A stretch of 56,033 nt of DNA, taken from contig JBBBWG010028910.1 in the NCBI GenBank assembly GCA_037176905.1, positions 1 to 56,033 on the forward strand, read 5' to 3'. Numbering within the stretch: position 1 is the stretch's first letter; each line of letters begins with the position of its first letter. This DNA is from Azolla pinnata. Lineage: Eukaryota; Streptophyta; Polypodiopsida; Salviniales; Salviniaceae. Position numbers and translations under genes: made by a program. The notes under the pieces are model-generated. The model was not told the origin of the DNA. It saw only the letters and a list, made by a program, of their open reading frames with translations, and searched no databases. Shown here one piece after another: positions 1 through 9,505 of the stretch.

Positions 1-658
1 CTGCCGCCGAGCGTGAGATCGACGGCCAGGATGTGGCGATCGGGCAGGTGATTCTCCCACCGCACGTACGTCTTCACACCCGCCATCGCCTCGATCGTCG
101 GCCCCGGCACGCTCGCCTTGCTCCTCGACGCCCCGTACGCAAACACCCTCGACGGCGCAAGGTCCCGATGGAACCGCTGCCAACAACGATTCAATAGAAG
201 AAAAAACGCCCCACGATTTATCGATCCGATGATCCCCTATCTATGCTTAGCTTGTGCGCATGCGTTACGTTCGATTCGATTCGAACGGTTGGTGCCAGAA
301 TTAGATGCGTTCTTGTCGGTGATTTTAATACCCATTTCTTGAGGTACATGCCGATGGTGAGATGGGCGGGGGAGAAGCCGGTGGTGGCGTTGGGCGCGCG
401 GACGTAGCCGCGGACGACGCGCATTCTCGGGAGCTTGTCGACGAACATGGCGAGCTTCGACGCGGTCTCGGCGAGGGTGTCCGACGTCTCGTCGTGCTCA
501 TCTGGGTGAGCAGCAGCAACAACGCCGGATATGGAGGGCACTGCCGTCGATATCGACAAGAATAGGAAGCCGATCAGGATGAGCGCGAGAGTACAGAAGA
601 TGGATCGCATCAGGCGATGGGCGGAAGCCCGAGTGCACTGCCTCTTCCAGCTAGCCAT
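1..658 (-). CDS. LPR1: LPR1-like multicopper oxidase (ferroxidase), 5' part only
   Basis: Two exons are visible, 658-332 and 176-1, joined in phase 0 (exon 1 ends in KKW before GTATT; exon 2 starts RFHRDL after GCAG). The gene runs off the left edge. Exon 1 encodes 109 aa with a hydrophobic signal-anchor stretch at about residues 17-45, then FVDKLPRMRV and LTIGMYLKKW. Exon 2 gives FHRDLAPSRVFAYGAS, SVPGPTIEA, TYVRWENHLP and HIL. This order matches the N-terminal cupredoxin domain of plant LPR1/LPR2 (Low Phosphate Root), cell-wall/ER ferroxidases that act in phosphate- and iron-dependent root growth. The copper ligands lie beyond the window, so activity cannot be judged. The start at 658 is the first in-frame ATG; the ATG at 610 would also keep the signal peptide. 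Function is inferred from family resemblance. Confidence 0.85.
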
Positions 659-659
659 A

Positions 660-1285
660 CCTGCAAGGACCGATGGATCAAAACCCTAGGAGATTGCAGG
701 CAGGCTAGCTTGACTAGTTTGGGGAAGATCAGATAGACAAGTCTCATCTATATATAGATTGATCTGTTTTTGGTCTGACTCGTTTTGTCAACTGTGCTTG
801 TGCTTTCCTGGGATTGGCACGGGCCTGGGTGTTGCAGTGTCGTAGCCCAACACACGCACCTTGTGTTTTATAAGCACAGGAAGACTTTTTCAATGAAAAG
901 GATCACGGATTCTACAGTGTACCATGCCAGACTTGTCCCCAAACTTAGCTTCCATCCTTGCACCACACAGCTTCCGCGACGCACAATCTCTCGTGCATCA
1001 CTCGTCTGTCATGGCAAAAAAAATTACGTTGTCACGTTTAAATGCATCGAGCATGTATATTTGTACACGTACTATATCTACTATTTGATGCGGTTTCATG
1101 CATATAAAGGTTGTATCTCTCCTATAAAAAAAAAATGGAAAGATAAAGGAGCTTGGAAAGTGGAAGTATTGCTATATAATTTGTAAATGATCATATATGG
1201 TTGTCTAGATGGTTTGCTTGTATTATGATAGTTTGTGTTTTGCATGGTTCCTTTGTTTGTTTTAGCTCTCTTTGGGCATTTTTCA
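660..1285. other. intergenic, no gene seen
   Basis: Apart from the TATA motif near 750 this stretch has only short chance open frames. The longest (+ strand, from about 785) lacks an ATG start and resembles nothing I know. Confidence 0.5.
749..756 (-). promoter_or_regulatory. TATA box of the LPR1-like gene
   Basis: TATATATA lies about 93 bp upstream of the ATG at 658 on the minus strand, a normal spacing for a TATA box plus a short leader. The motif is palindromic and the region is AT-rich, so the assignment rests on position. Confidence 0.4.
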
Positions 1286-1661
1286 CACTACAAGGTATTG
1301 GTAAATTTATCGTGATAGTTTACTGCGCCATAAACGCGACGCAGTTGTGATAATTTGTTTTGAAAAATGCGTCAATTTTACCACGATTGTTATCACGTTG
1401 TTGACCGCAACCTTGTTGCAAACTTCTATAGACGCTCTTTTTACCACAACCTTTTACTACACATTTATAACAACATTATGTTTTAAGCAAGATTTGAACC
1501 AATGATTTCATTGCATACAGTGAAAATGATCTTAGCCAATTAGTCTAATATATAATTATATAACAAATATATCTTTATTATGATCTAAAATTTATTATAT
1601 GTAGGACAGATCAATATGCGTATATACATCTAAATATACATAAACATATGAATACTTATGC

Positions 1662-1710
<49 letters not shown>

Positions 1711-2350
1711 AGCGAATATGACATATATATGTGAATTATATACATGTATGCATGGATATACAAGTGAATCTACATGTATGTTTGCATATACAGGTGAATA
1801 TGTCTGTATTTGACCATTTATAGGTGAATATACATCAAACATGTACATATATAGATGAATTTGCATGTATATATGCATAACATGTGAATATATGCTAATA
1901 TAAGCTAATTTGCAACTATATTGTAGTAAACGAATCATGTAAGCTAATTTGTAACTATGTTGTAATAAATAAGGCGTCTATATTGCAGCAACGTCGTAGC
2001 AAAATGTGTAGTAAATATCAAAATTTAGTGTAAGTTTGCCGCGATGTTTATTGCATTTTTGTTAAAACATTGACGCACTTATATATTGCATAGTTACTAA
2101 AATATTGTGTGCCATACAAGATTTGAACCTATCAAGTGATCTACCTAATTGGTTCAACATACAATTATACAATATATGTACTAAATATGTCTTTATTATG
2201 ATCCAAAATGTTCAATATTCATGTATCTATCCATACACAAATCAAATATGCGTTTATATATCTGCATATACATATACATCTACATGTACATATATAGGTG
2301 AATATGCATGTATGTCTACATATACAAGTAAATATGTCATTGGATCTGTA
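1286..2350. mobile_element. CACTA-like / tRNA-like non-autonomous repeat
   Basis: CACTACAAG at about 1286 resembles the terminus of plant CACTA transposons. It is followed by subterminal motifs of the GCGACGC / GCGTCAATTTT type. Two imperfect direct copies follow, about 1430-1860 and 2070-2350. They share AAGATTTGAACC, CTAATTGG, TATGTCTTTATTATGATC-like and GTGAATATGCATGTAT-like phrases. In reverse complement, GGTTCAAATCTTG resembles a pol III B box and TTAGACTAATTGGCTAAGA an A box. A (TA)n(CA)n microsatellite sits at 1660-1710. I see no opposite CTTGTAGTG terminus, so the borders and class are tentative. No transposase is encoded. Confidence 0.35.
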
Positions 2351-3836
2351 CCTGTTAGTCTCCTAGTTATAATCCAAGGTAATCTTCTGTGATATGGGAC
2401 AAAGGTGCTATATTGGATTCGTCTTTAGTCTTTTGCTTGAAAGTGGTTGGTGTGGTTAATCACCCTTAATCCATTCTATTATCTCTAATCTTATCTCTAA
2501 TATTACTCATCATTAGTAGATCGGTATTAGTATTGGCTCCTTCTGATCATCCCATGTCTGCAACGGCCAATGCATCGATTTGTAGCCAGCTTGCAGACCT
2601 CACTGTTTAATCCAACTGACATGTCTACGATTGCCCTTTCCTCCGTACTATAAAGAGGCCTTGAAGACATTCTTTCTTCTCGATGTACCCAATCCGCATG
2701 TCAGACCTAGGCTCGTTGGGGGCTTGACCGTCTCATAACTATTCCAAAAGCATGTGATACACATAGAGACAAAAAACGCTGCAAATAGTTAGTAGCATAG
2801 CAACTCTTGCCACTTGGATTGGATTGGATTGGCTTGGCCTTGGTCTATAAAGGTCTGTTTGAAGCTTTGTCCTTTGTCACTTATTTGCATTGTAAAGTTT
2901 ATTGAAGTAGTTAAGCTACCACAGATATACAATGGGCAGCAAAGGAGTGGGTTCTTGGGCTTGTCCATAGATTTCAATAATATATATATATATATATAGA
3001 CCACTTGGGCATGGCCCTTGATATGCTTTTGTGTACTATCAAATCACATATAATCGATCATTTGCGAGCTTATCCTTCACTAATTGTCATGGATTAGTAG
3101 CTCGATTCAGAGCCCGTGAATCTTCAAAGTGTGTATGTTTGATCTCCTACTTATAGTTGTAACAAGAGCTAGACTGCATCCTGTGAGATTTGATGATCTT
3201 TTGATGATTGCGGTTGATAGCAGCGATCAATTTCTTGATTGTCTAGATTAACGCTACGAATGATCAGGCACATAAACCCTTTGATTACCAGGATCAATCC
3301 CTGGTTTTACATGCAATCGAATGTCAACCATGATCCATGGCACTTTGCTATTATATATTCAATGATTAACGATCGATTCGACAAATCCTTCTTCATCTCA
3401 CTCATCATCCCCACCATGGATTCGAAGCCGTCATTCTTCTATGACATGGGCGAGATCATGTGATTGTAAACTGAGCATGGACTGTGCTACTTAGCGACAA
3501 CGGTTTTGAATAAGAAATTCAAAGACTTTTGATTATCGATCAATCTTCGTGGCCAATCCGGATTGAGAGGATCAACCATCGACCTCCGCTTCTCTTTGCG
3601 AGATCGATGCATTTCCGTTTGACGATTCCTCCTAACAACATCACTGAAGAAAAATTCATTCGTTGCCTTAGTTTTGTGGGCGGTTTTGCCATTGCAAGCT
3701 AGACCCACCACAGTAATATATACTAGCTGGACTCGTCATCCTTGTTGATGAATGTTCCGAATGCAAATATCCCTTTCTTTTATGCGACATTAAGTTGGGT
3801 ATTAAGGATGCAAAAGGGTTGCTGCAAATATCGCCG

Positions 3837-3871
<35 letters not shown>

Positions 3872-4250
3872 GTCATGTTGGTGCTGATTCATTCTGTCAT
3901 GAGGGTGTTGACTCGATACTCATTCAGCGACTCGATATTCGAAGCATTTCAATGATCCACACCTCATCCTCATCCTCGATCATCGACAATATATAATTCG
4001 TCGATTCTCGAGATGGTTTCTAGCGACCTCAAAGCTTTCCCCATCTCATTATATCTAGGGTAACATCGGCGCGGGGGAAATGATCAAATATCAAGAAAAG
4101 GGAAGCAAAGGGAGAATTGATCAAAAGCTAGTCAAAACAAAAATGATCAGAATGCTGATGGATCAGCAATTGGGTGGGGGTTGGACTGGAACAGGTATGG
4201 GCACCAATCTTTTTATAAAGTAACAAATCAATCTTCCGTCTAGGTATATT
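2351..4250. other. intergenic, no gene seen
   Basis: AT-rich DNA with short random open frames, a (TA)n tract at 2980-3000 and a tandem AATC run at 3840-3870. No coding signal is recognised. Confidence 0.5.
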
Positions 4251-4252
4251 TT

Positions 4253-4308
4253 GAAAAGAAAGAAAGAAAGAAAGATATATTAACGTCTTCTAAGACCAAA
4301 ATTGGCCC
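4253..4308 (-). mobile_element. SINE/LINE-like 3' tail, copy 1
   Basis: A (GAAA)n run is followed by GATATATTAACGTCTTCTAA and then GGCCCAA. Read on the minus strand this is a 3' end finishing in (TTTC)n. The core recurs at 31283 and 39165 in the same orientation. Only the tail is preserved here. Confidence 0.4.
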
Positions 4309-4830
4309 AAGTAGTAGCAGCTGGAAGGAAAATATCATTATTATCTTCCATAGGCACACAAGCATGTTCGGGGTGCTCCACTAATCAATGCAGTTATTAC
4401 TTGCAAATGAATTTTGCACATTGATATGGTTGTATTACAGCTGACAAACATTCAATGAACATCAAAATTTCTCTATTTTTACACATTTTAAGTCTAAACA
4501 TGAAGGATAGTTAAGGGAGTTAATTAACAATTACAATAAGAAATATCGATTATTGAACTAGAGAAGTGAGTGTGCATTGTACAACATTTTTAATGGTGCA
4601 TGGATCGACATCCACGCCATTTGCCTGCATGATGAAATTAGTCGCTGCAATTGGGATATGTCATTGGGCGGTTAGTGCAACTGGATCGATCGATCGATGA
4701 AAATACTAATAGATAGATAGATAGATCGATCGATAGAAGCATGGGCCACATTCTTTGTCAAACACACAGAACCGACGAATCGAACGAACAATTCGGCAGC
4801 TGGAAAAGCTGCAGGTGCAGGTGCTAATAA

Positions 4831-4872
4831 TGCGATGAATATCAGGGATATAATATTATAATATTCATCGCA
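4831..4872. repeat. perfect 12-bp inverted repeat (hairpin)
   Basis: TGCGATGAATAT at 4831-4842 and ATATTCATCGCA at 4861-4872 are exact reverse complements separated by an 18-nt AT-rich loop. The hairpin lies about 180 bp upstream of the TATA-like box of the next gene. No function is assigned. Confidence 0.6.
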
Positions 4873-5053
4873 GTCTTGTCAGGTTTGGTCGCATTTGATC
4901 GTGATCGATCAAGTTAGTGTAAAGCTAGACTAAGTTCTGAATATCTCTCATGATCGTCATGTTGACGCGAGGGGCGATGTTCGATGATGACGACGGCGAT
5001 GATGATGACGACGATGATGATGACGGCGATGATGATCGGAGTATAATTTTTAG

Positions 5054-5060
5054 TATATAA
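5054..5060 (+). promoter_or_regulatory. TATA box for the small protein at 5347
   Basis: TATATAA followed by AGAAGAGG. If used, transcription would begin near 5085 and give a leader of about 260 nt. Between box and hairpin lies a GAT/GAC trinucleotide run (4984-5037). Confidence 0.4.
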
Positions 5061-5346
5061 AGAAGAGGCATATTGTCAGTACAAGATCAAAGGAAAGATC
5101 CACAATAGAGTCCATTGAAGTTCCCCACTTAATGCAATCATTAGTAGTGGTGTAAATATAAGGTTTTATACACAATTAGGCAGCATGAGGTGTTGATGAT
5201 CAGGGTGATCAGATCAATTAGCAGCAGCTGATCAGCTTGCAGTTATAGAATCTGATAGATTTTGCATCCTGCATCTATCTATCTATCTATCTATCTATAT
5301 CTACAATCCCAGTACACCAGGTCAAGCCTTAGAATTATCTGCAAGC

Positions 5347-5549
5347 ATGGATCACTCATGCACTAATTATGCTGATGATCATGATCATACAATAAGCAAC
5401 ATTCACCGCACTATGATAAGCAGCAGCGCAGATCGATCGGTAGTGCGGCCCTTGCCGCAGAGGGGCCAAATCAAGAAGACCATCGTCGCTTCGCTCGTGC
5501 GCCAGCTCTCCTCTTCTCTAATTGCCCATCATCATCAGCACAGCTACAG

Positions 5550-5591
<42 letters not shown>

Positions 5592-5652
5592 GTCATCGGA
5601 TCAAGCTGCGCAATGCCGACAATTGTATGATCACAACAAAATCTATGATTAG
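5347..5652 (+). CDS. small protein with RGQIK core, copy 1
   Basis: A 101-aa intronless frame from the first ATG after a TATA-like box. Three parts are visible: a His/Asp-rich N-terminus; a basic-amphipathic core at about residues 26-58 containing PLPQRGQIKKTIVASLVRQL; and a poly-Ser run from a (TCA)n microsatellite with a short tail. The core aligns position for position with the small protein at 7874: S-x-x-D-[KR]-S-[IV]-[IV]-[KR]-x-x-P-x-R-G-Q-[IV]-K-[KR]-x-I-V-x-x-L-V-R. That conservation within a divergent pair is the main evidence of coding. I recall short uncharacterised plant proteins with a PPRRGQIK-like motif but cannot name a family. No signal peptide or membrane segment is seen. 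Function unknown; low-complexity flanks suggest only the core is constrained. Confidence 0.55.
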
Positions 5653-7445
5653 TGGTACCAGTGATCATGATGTGATATCGCATCGTGATCCTAAGCACTC
5701 TTCTAATCGCTTGTCGCTCCGATCATCGCTACATTTGGCAGCTGGTGCTCTAGTGATGAAACATCACTTTCGGCGATTGTTTTTGAGTACCGGCCCCACT
5801 GCCGAAATCTACTATAATATCCTAGTTTAAATTGACCTAGCATGATTCAGTGGAGAATATTTCTAGGAGCATCAATCGCTTCAATAAGCCTGCAAACTCT
5901 TTAATTAATCCACATATTCTGGTATCCGTCTGTGATCTATATCCATTGTATAATATCCCACAGAATGATCTAATTTCCCTTTCCATGAGCTGATTTCTAG
6001 GAAAATCAGCTGCTACTTACCTAATTTCCTTCCGAAGATCACAACTTGTTTGATGTAAAACCGTCAACGATCGATTCCCTTCCTTCCACTGCTGCCTTGT
6101 TTGATGTAAAACCTTAATTCGGCATCTTATAATGTAAATTATGTTATAAGCTGCGACATCGACTGTAATGATTATATATTAGTCCAAAGTATAACTCTTA
6201 ATCTTCTAATCCAGTGTTTGCTAACTATATTGGAGGCAAGATCGGACTGTAACTAATTTCAATATGCTCAACCCCGATCCTGCTAATGATGCATCTATCG
6301 ATTCCAACAATGTCGATGAAAGTAATGCGTTTGTTACATCCTACATCGACAAGATTAATGCGTCATTACACTTGTATTAAAGAGGAAGATTCCATCGAGG
6401 GTGCTAGTAATTCATTACCCCTTGCTTAATCCAAAACAAATTATCAGTAGCCAAGCAAACAATAATTCTTTGCTTTCGACGGCGCAGCCCCCTGCAACTG
6501 TTCATGTCTAAAGTTGCTTTTAATTCTCTATTGCAACTGTTCATGCCTTAGTAAAATTCTTCGCAAAGTAAATATCGGACTTTCCCGCGATCGCTCCTCA
6601 ATATGTACTGTTGCTCGATCTTCTTGGTCTGACGAATCTCTGGACGCATCGCTCTAATTATTATAAGCTTCCTGAAATCCGCGGATCGTAGATCGCTTCC
6701 ACAATCAAAGTAACTGTTTCTCATGATAATTGGAAGCGGCAATAATTATATAATACGTTGTCGGCGAGGCTCCTAATCATCATCATATGGGAAAATGATT
6801 CAATTATATTGGAGCCCATTAATCTTCGAACCGAATCTTATCGACGGCCAATCCAGGCCAAAATAATGGAAACAAAAAAGTTGTGCCTAATTACATCATG
6901 TATCTTCGGAAACAATCATCAACCTGATCCGATATTAATTGAGGGTAAATAATTTGAAAGGTTTACGTATAATTAAGAATATTCCACATATGTCCTATCT
7001 GTAATAATTCCGCGATTCCGTGATTCGATTAAGTAGAACATAACCATAATACATTAGATCCCCATTCTTCTTGCATTTAATTCGTTTAAAGACGAACACG
7101 AATGCCTGGTTTACCTTTTGTTTTTTTCCCCCCACTTCTTTTACAGCCAATTGTAAACCGATTAATATCGACTTTTGCACGAGTTTTTATATCCTTTGGT
7201 TCTTATAACGAAGGATTAAAATCTGTGAGCTTTAAAGATCTGTTTTCGAAACCCAATCTACGAAAATTAACATGCGTGGATCTTATGAGAAACGAATTGA
7301 AATTTTTTAAAAACAGCTTTCCCAAATTTGCCATTTTCAACAAATAGCTTGCTTGGCACTATGGATCATTGCATCATAAGAGGAGGGCAAAAGTCTTCAT
7401 TGCCTTTTCCTCTTTCGTCTTTCTTGACGATTATCTATGCAAGAT
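5653..7445. other. intergenic, no gene seen
   Basis: AT-rich DNA downstream of the first small gene. Its short frames have random-looking composition. No RNA gene or repeat was recognised. Confidence 0.5.
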
Positions 7446-7645
7446 TCAGCCCCAAGCTTTGTTATCATGATGAATGCCACAAAGCAGATCATCGGGCTTG
7501 ACGACATTATTCGGATCAACATAAGCCCGCGAGCGTTCAAACTCCGATATAATTGACCCAAGTTCACCGGATCGCAAGATTTATTATGGTATGGCGCACA
7601 CAGACGACCGATGCGTCTCAGACCATCGAAAAATTATTTGGTTGA
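7446..7645 (-). pseudogene. broken coding fragment, family not recognised
   Basis: On the minus strand one frame reads FFDGLRRIGRLCAPYHNK near 7640-7585. After a shift the next frame reads GELGSIISEFERSRAYVDPN and KPDDLLCGIHHDNKAWG to a stop at 7446. The residues look like real protein (RAYVDPNNV, CGIHHDNKAWG), but the frame is broken and no splice site joins the parts. It is probably a relic of a C-terminal exon. DPNN-type turns occur in several oxidase families, so I do not assign one. Confidence 0.35.
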
Positions 7646-7733
7646 ATATGCTGTGGTGAGACCCCCAACCTCTTTATTATTGTTCATCAATTGATCGATC
7701 GATCGATTCTGTATCTCCCATCCATCTACTAGC

Positions 7734-7740
7734 TATATAA
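7734..7740 (+). promoter_or_regulatory. TATA box for the small protein at 7874
   Basis: TATATAA followed by GG, preceded by GATCGATC repeats. It predicts a start of transcription near 7765-7770 and a leader of about 105 nt to the ATG at 7874, a convincing spacing. Confidence 0.6.
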
Positions 7741-7873
7741 GGCCTTTCCATATTGCATACACAATTCAAAGGCAATCGGAAGAAGCAAGAGGAAGACTTG
7801 AGGGTGTGTGTTTGTACAAGTTAAGAGAGATCAGCTCAAGAGACTGAGATCAAAGGCAACCATTAAAGAAAGC

Positions 7874-8077
7874 ATGGAGAACTATAGTCATGGATCATCA
7901 CCATCACCATCATCATCACCACCATCATCACCATCATTGGTGGTCTATGGTTTGAGTCCTACTGATAAGAGCATAATCAAAGCAGCTCCGAGGAGGGGTC
8001 AGGTGAAGCGCGACATCGTGATGAAGCTGGTGCGCATTGTGATGAGCGCAGCCAATGCGGGCAAGTCCTCTAATTGA
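7874..8077 (+). CDS. small protein with RGQVK core, copy 2
   Basis: A 67-aa intronless frame with a good TATA box 134 bp upstream. The frame is open further 5' but has no earlier ATG, so 7874 is the start. The N-terminus is Ser/Pro-rich, from an (ATC/ACC)n tract. The core is SPTDKSIIKAAPRRGQVKRD followed by IVMKLVRIVMSAANAG, then a short tail. It matches the core of the 5347 gene in order and spacing: D-[KR]-S, P-x-RGQ-[IV]-K-[KR], IV, LVR. The segment after RGQVK can form a basic amphipathic helix. The two genes lie 2.2 kb apart on the same strand, which suggests tandem duplication. Function unknown; a short regulatory or interaction peptide is one possibility. Confidence 0.6.
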   Translation: MENYSHGSSPSPSSSPPSSPSLVVYGLSPTDKSIIKAAPRRGQVKRDIVMKLVRIVMSAANAGKSSN

Positions 8078-8870
8078 TGATGATGACGGTGATGAGAATC
8101 TCCCGCCAGACTTGGCAGGGGATCTCGACCGAACCCCCAGATTCCACATGCATACATACATAGACATATTGTTCACACATCTATAGCACATGCAATTGCA
8201 TTGCATTGCAAGCACAGCATCGACGAGGTAAGAAGCCCATCATGCAACCATCACTATCATCACCATCATCACCATCACCATCATCACCATCATCATCATC
8301 ACTAGCAGTAGCAGGAGCTCTGTCTGTGCTTCTTCTGATCACGGGCACGCATTGTACCTTAATTCCCACCATTGAGTGCCATTTCATTCCCAACACACAA
8401 GTTCTTCTTCCGCGTACACTGCTCTGCTTTGCCGAGCAAAGCGTGCTTTTCCGCATCCGGAGCTTTCCGCGACAAATTTATCGGACTTGCGTGTATGTGC
8501 TCCCGGTGAGCAATGATCGGAAGCTCGCGATGAGAACGAATCCGTCTTGCATTGGCCCGACCCCGAAAACGAATGAAAAGGTTCCCAGATTTTTTAGCGG
8601 CTTGTAAATTAACACCCAGAACAAGCATACCGGATCTGTCTGTCGGGTAAACCTGCTCAGATCTGTTCTGTCGAAGTGCCCCCCACCGTGTGAAACCGCC
8701 GTCGGAACGCGATGATCTCGGCAGAAATGGAATATTTGTGCTTATAATGGGCCGGCTGGCCAGCCGCGCATATTCGCGCCCGCTTTTTGGACTTTGACTT
8801 GGAGTGTGCAGGTGTGAAAAGACAGCTCAAAACACAGTTTGGGCCTTTCTGGAGCCTTTACACAAACAAC

Positions 8871-8878
8871 TATAAAAA
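8871..8878 (+). promoter_or_regulatory. TATA box deciding the start of the secreted peptide gene
   Basis: TATAAAAA ends on the A of the upstream ATG (8878). A TATA box here would place transcription start near 8900, excluding that ATG and making 8938 the first one in the mRNA. Confidence 0.45.
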
Positions 8879-8937
8879 TGCATAACAAGGAAGAAAGGAA
8901 GAAAACTGGAAGAAGGAAGTCTAGAATTTGGAAGAAG

Positions 8938-9111
8938 ATGAGGAAGATGATGTTGAAGAGAGCTGTGCTTCTCAGTTTTGTTCTTGGCCTCATCCTCCTG
9001 CTTCAAGTCTGTTATGGCCAATCTTCCTTCGCCAATGACTATGCCGGGGACTACGAGCCCGCCCATAACGAAGACACGGCCTCGTCTTCCCCTCCTCTTC
9101 CGGCTCCCTAA
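8938..9111 (+). CDS. small secreted peptide precursor with DY motifs
   Basis: A 57-aa precursor from the ATG at 8938; an in-frame ATG at 8878 would add 20 Lys/Arg-rich residues. Residues 1-27 form a classic signal peptide: basic MRKMMLKR, a hydrophobic AVLLSFVLGLILLLQV core, and a CYG-type cleavage site. The predicted mature part is about 30 aa, contains NDYAGDYEPAHNED and ends PPLPAP. Acidic DY dipeptides followed by small, Pro and His/Asn residues recall tyrosine-sulfated plant signalling peptides (PSY, RGF/CLEL, CIF), but no family consensus is matched exactly. The gene is single-exon. It lies about 860 bp downstream of the second RGQ[IV]K gene on the same strand. Secretion is well supported; a hormone role is inference. 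Confidence 0.6.
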   Translation: MRKMMLKRAVLLSFVLGLILLLQVCYGQSSFANDYAGDYEPAHNEDTASSSPPLPAP

Positions 9112-9121
9112 TGATACATAC

Positions 9122-9152
<31 letters not shown>

Positions 9153-9505
9153 TATCGATCCATCGACATATCGATCGATGGATGGATCTATAGATAGATT
9201 CAGGTAGATAGAGATATGCAGATTGATGGATCGATGGATCGATGGATGGTTTTGAGGCTTGAGCCTCACAATTACTCCGGATCCCAATCGATCCGTCTAC
9301 TTAGTACTTACCGATGACACCACTTACCGACCGATTTCGAGGTCGTGACTCTAATTACCAACTGTTTTTTTTTTTGTTCAAAGGTCCTGATAATTTGGAC
9401 ATGTAAAAAGGTTTGATCTTCCAAATGCTTCTTTTACAATCGCCCCGAGATCGCTAAACCACAGCAGCCCCCCCCATTTTCCTGATGCTGATTGTGTTTT
9501 GCTTG
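9112..9505. other. intergenic with TA/CA and GATC/GATG microsatellites
   Basis: (TA)n(CA)n at 9119-9151 and GATC/GATG runs to 9250, probably the 3' flank of the secreted peptide gene. No gene seen. Confidence 0.5.

Noticed and set aside
1490..1560. Possible tRNA gene from B-box-like GGTTCAAATC (reverse strand)
   Set aside because: No cloverleaf with paired acceptor stem can be formed, and the motif recurs inside a dispersed repeat.
1630..1938. Minus-strand 102-aa Tyr/Ile-rich frame
   Set aside because: Translation of the (TA)n(CA)n microsatellite and repeat DNA.
5522..5830. Poly-His frame overlapping the first RGQIK gene
   Set aside because: Alternative frame of the (TCA)n run; the overlapping frame with the conserved core is the better candidate.
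8242..8607. Frame with Ser/Pro run and a signal-peptide-like hydrophobic stretch, downstream of the second RGQ[IV]K gene
   Set aside because: The N-terminus comes from an ATC microsatellite and the rest lacks recognisable features; more likely 3' UTR or intergenic.
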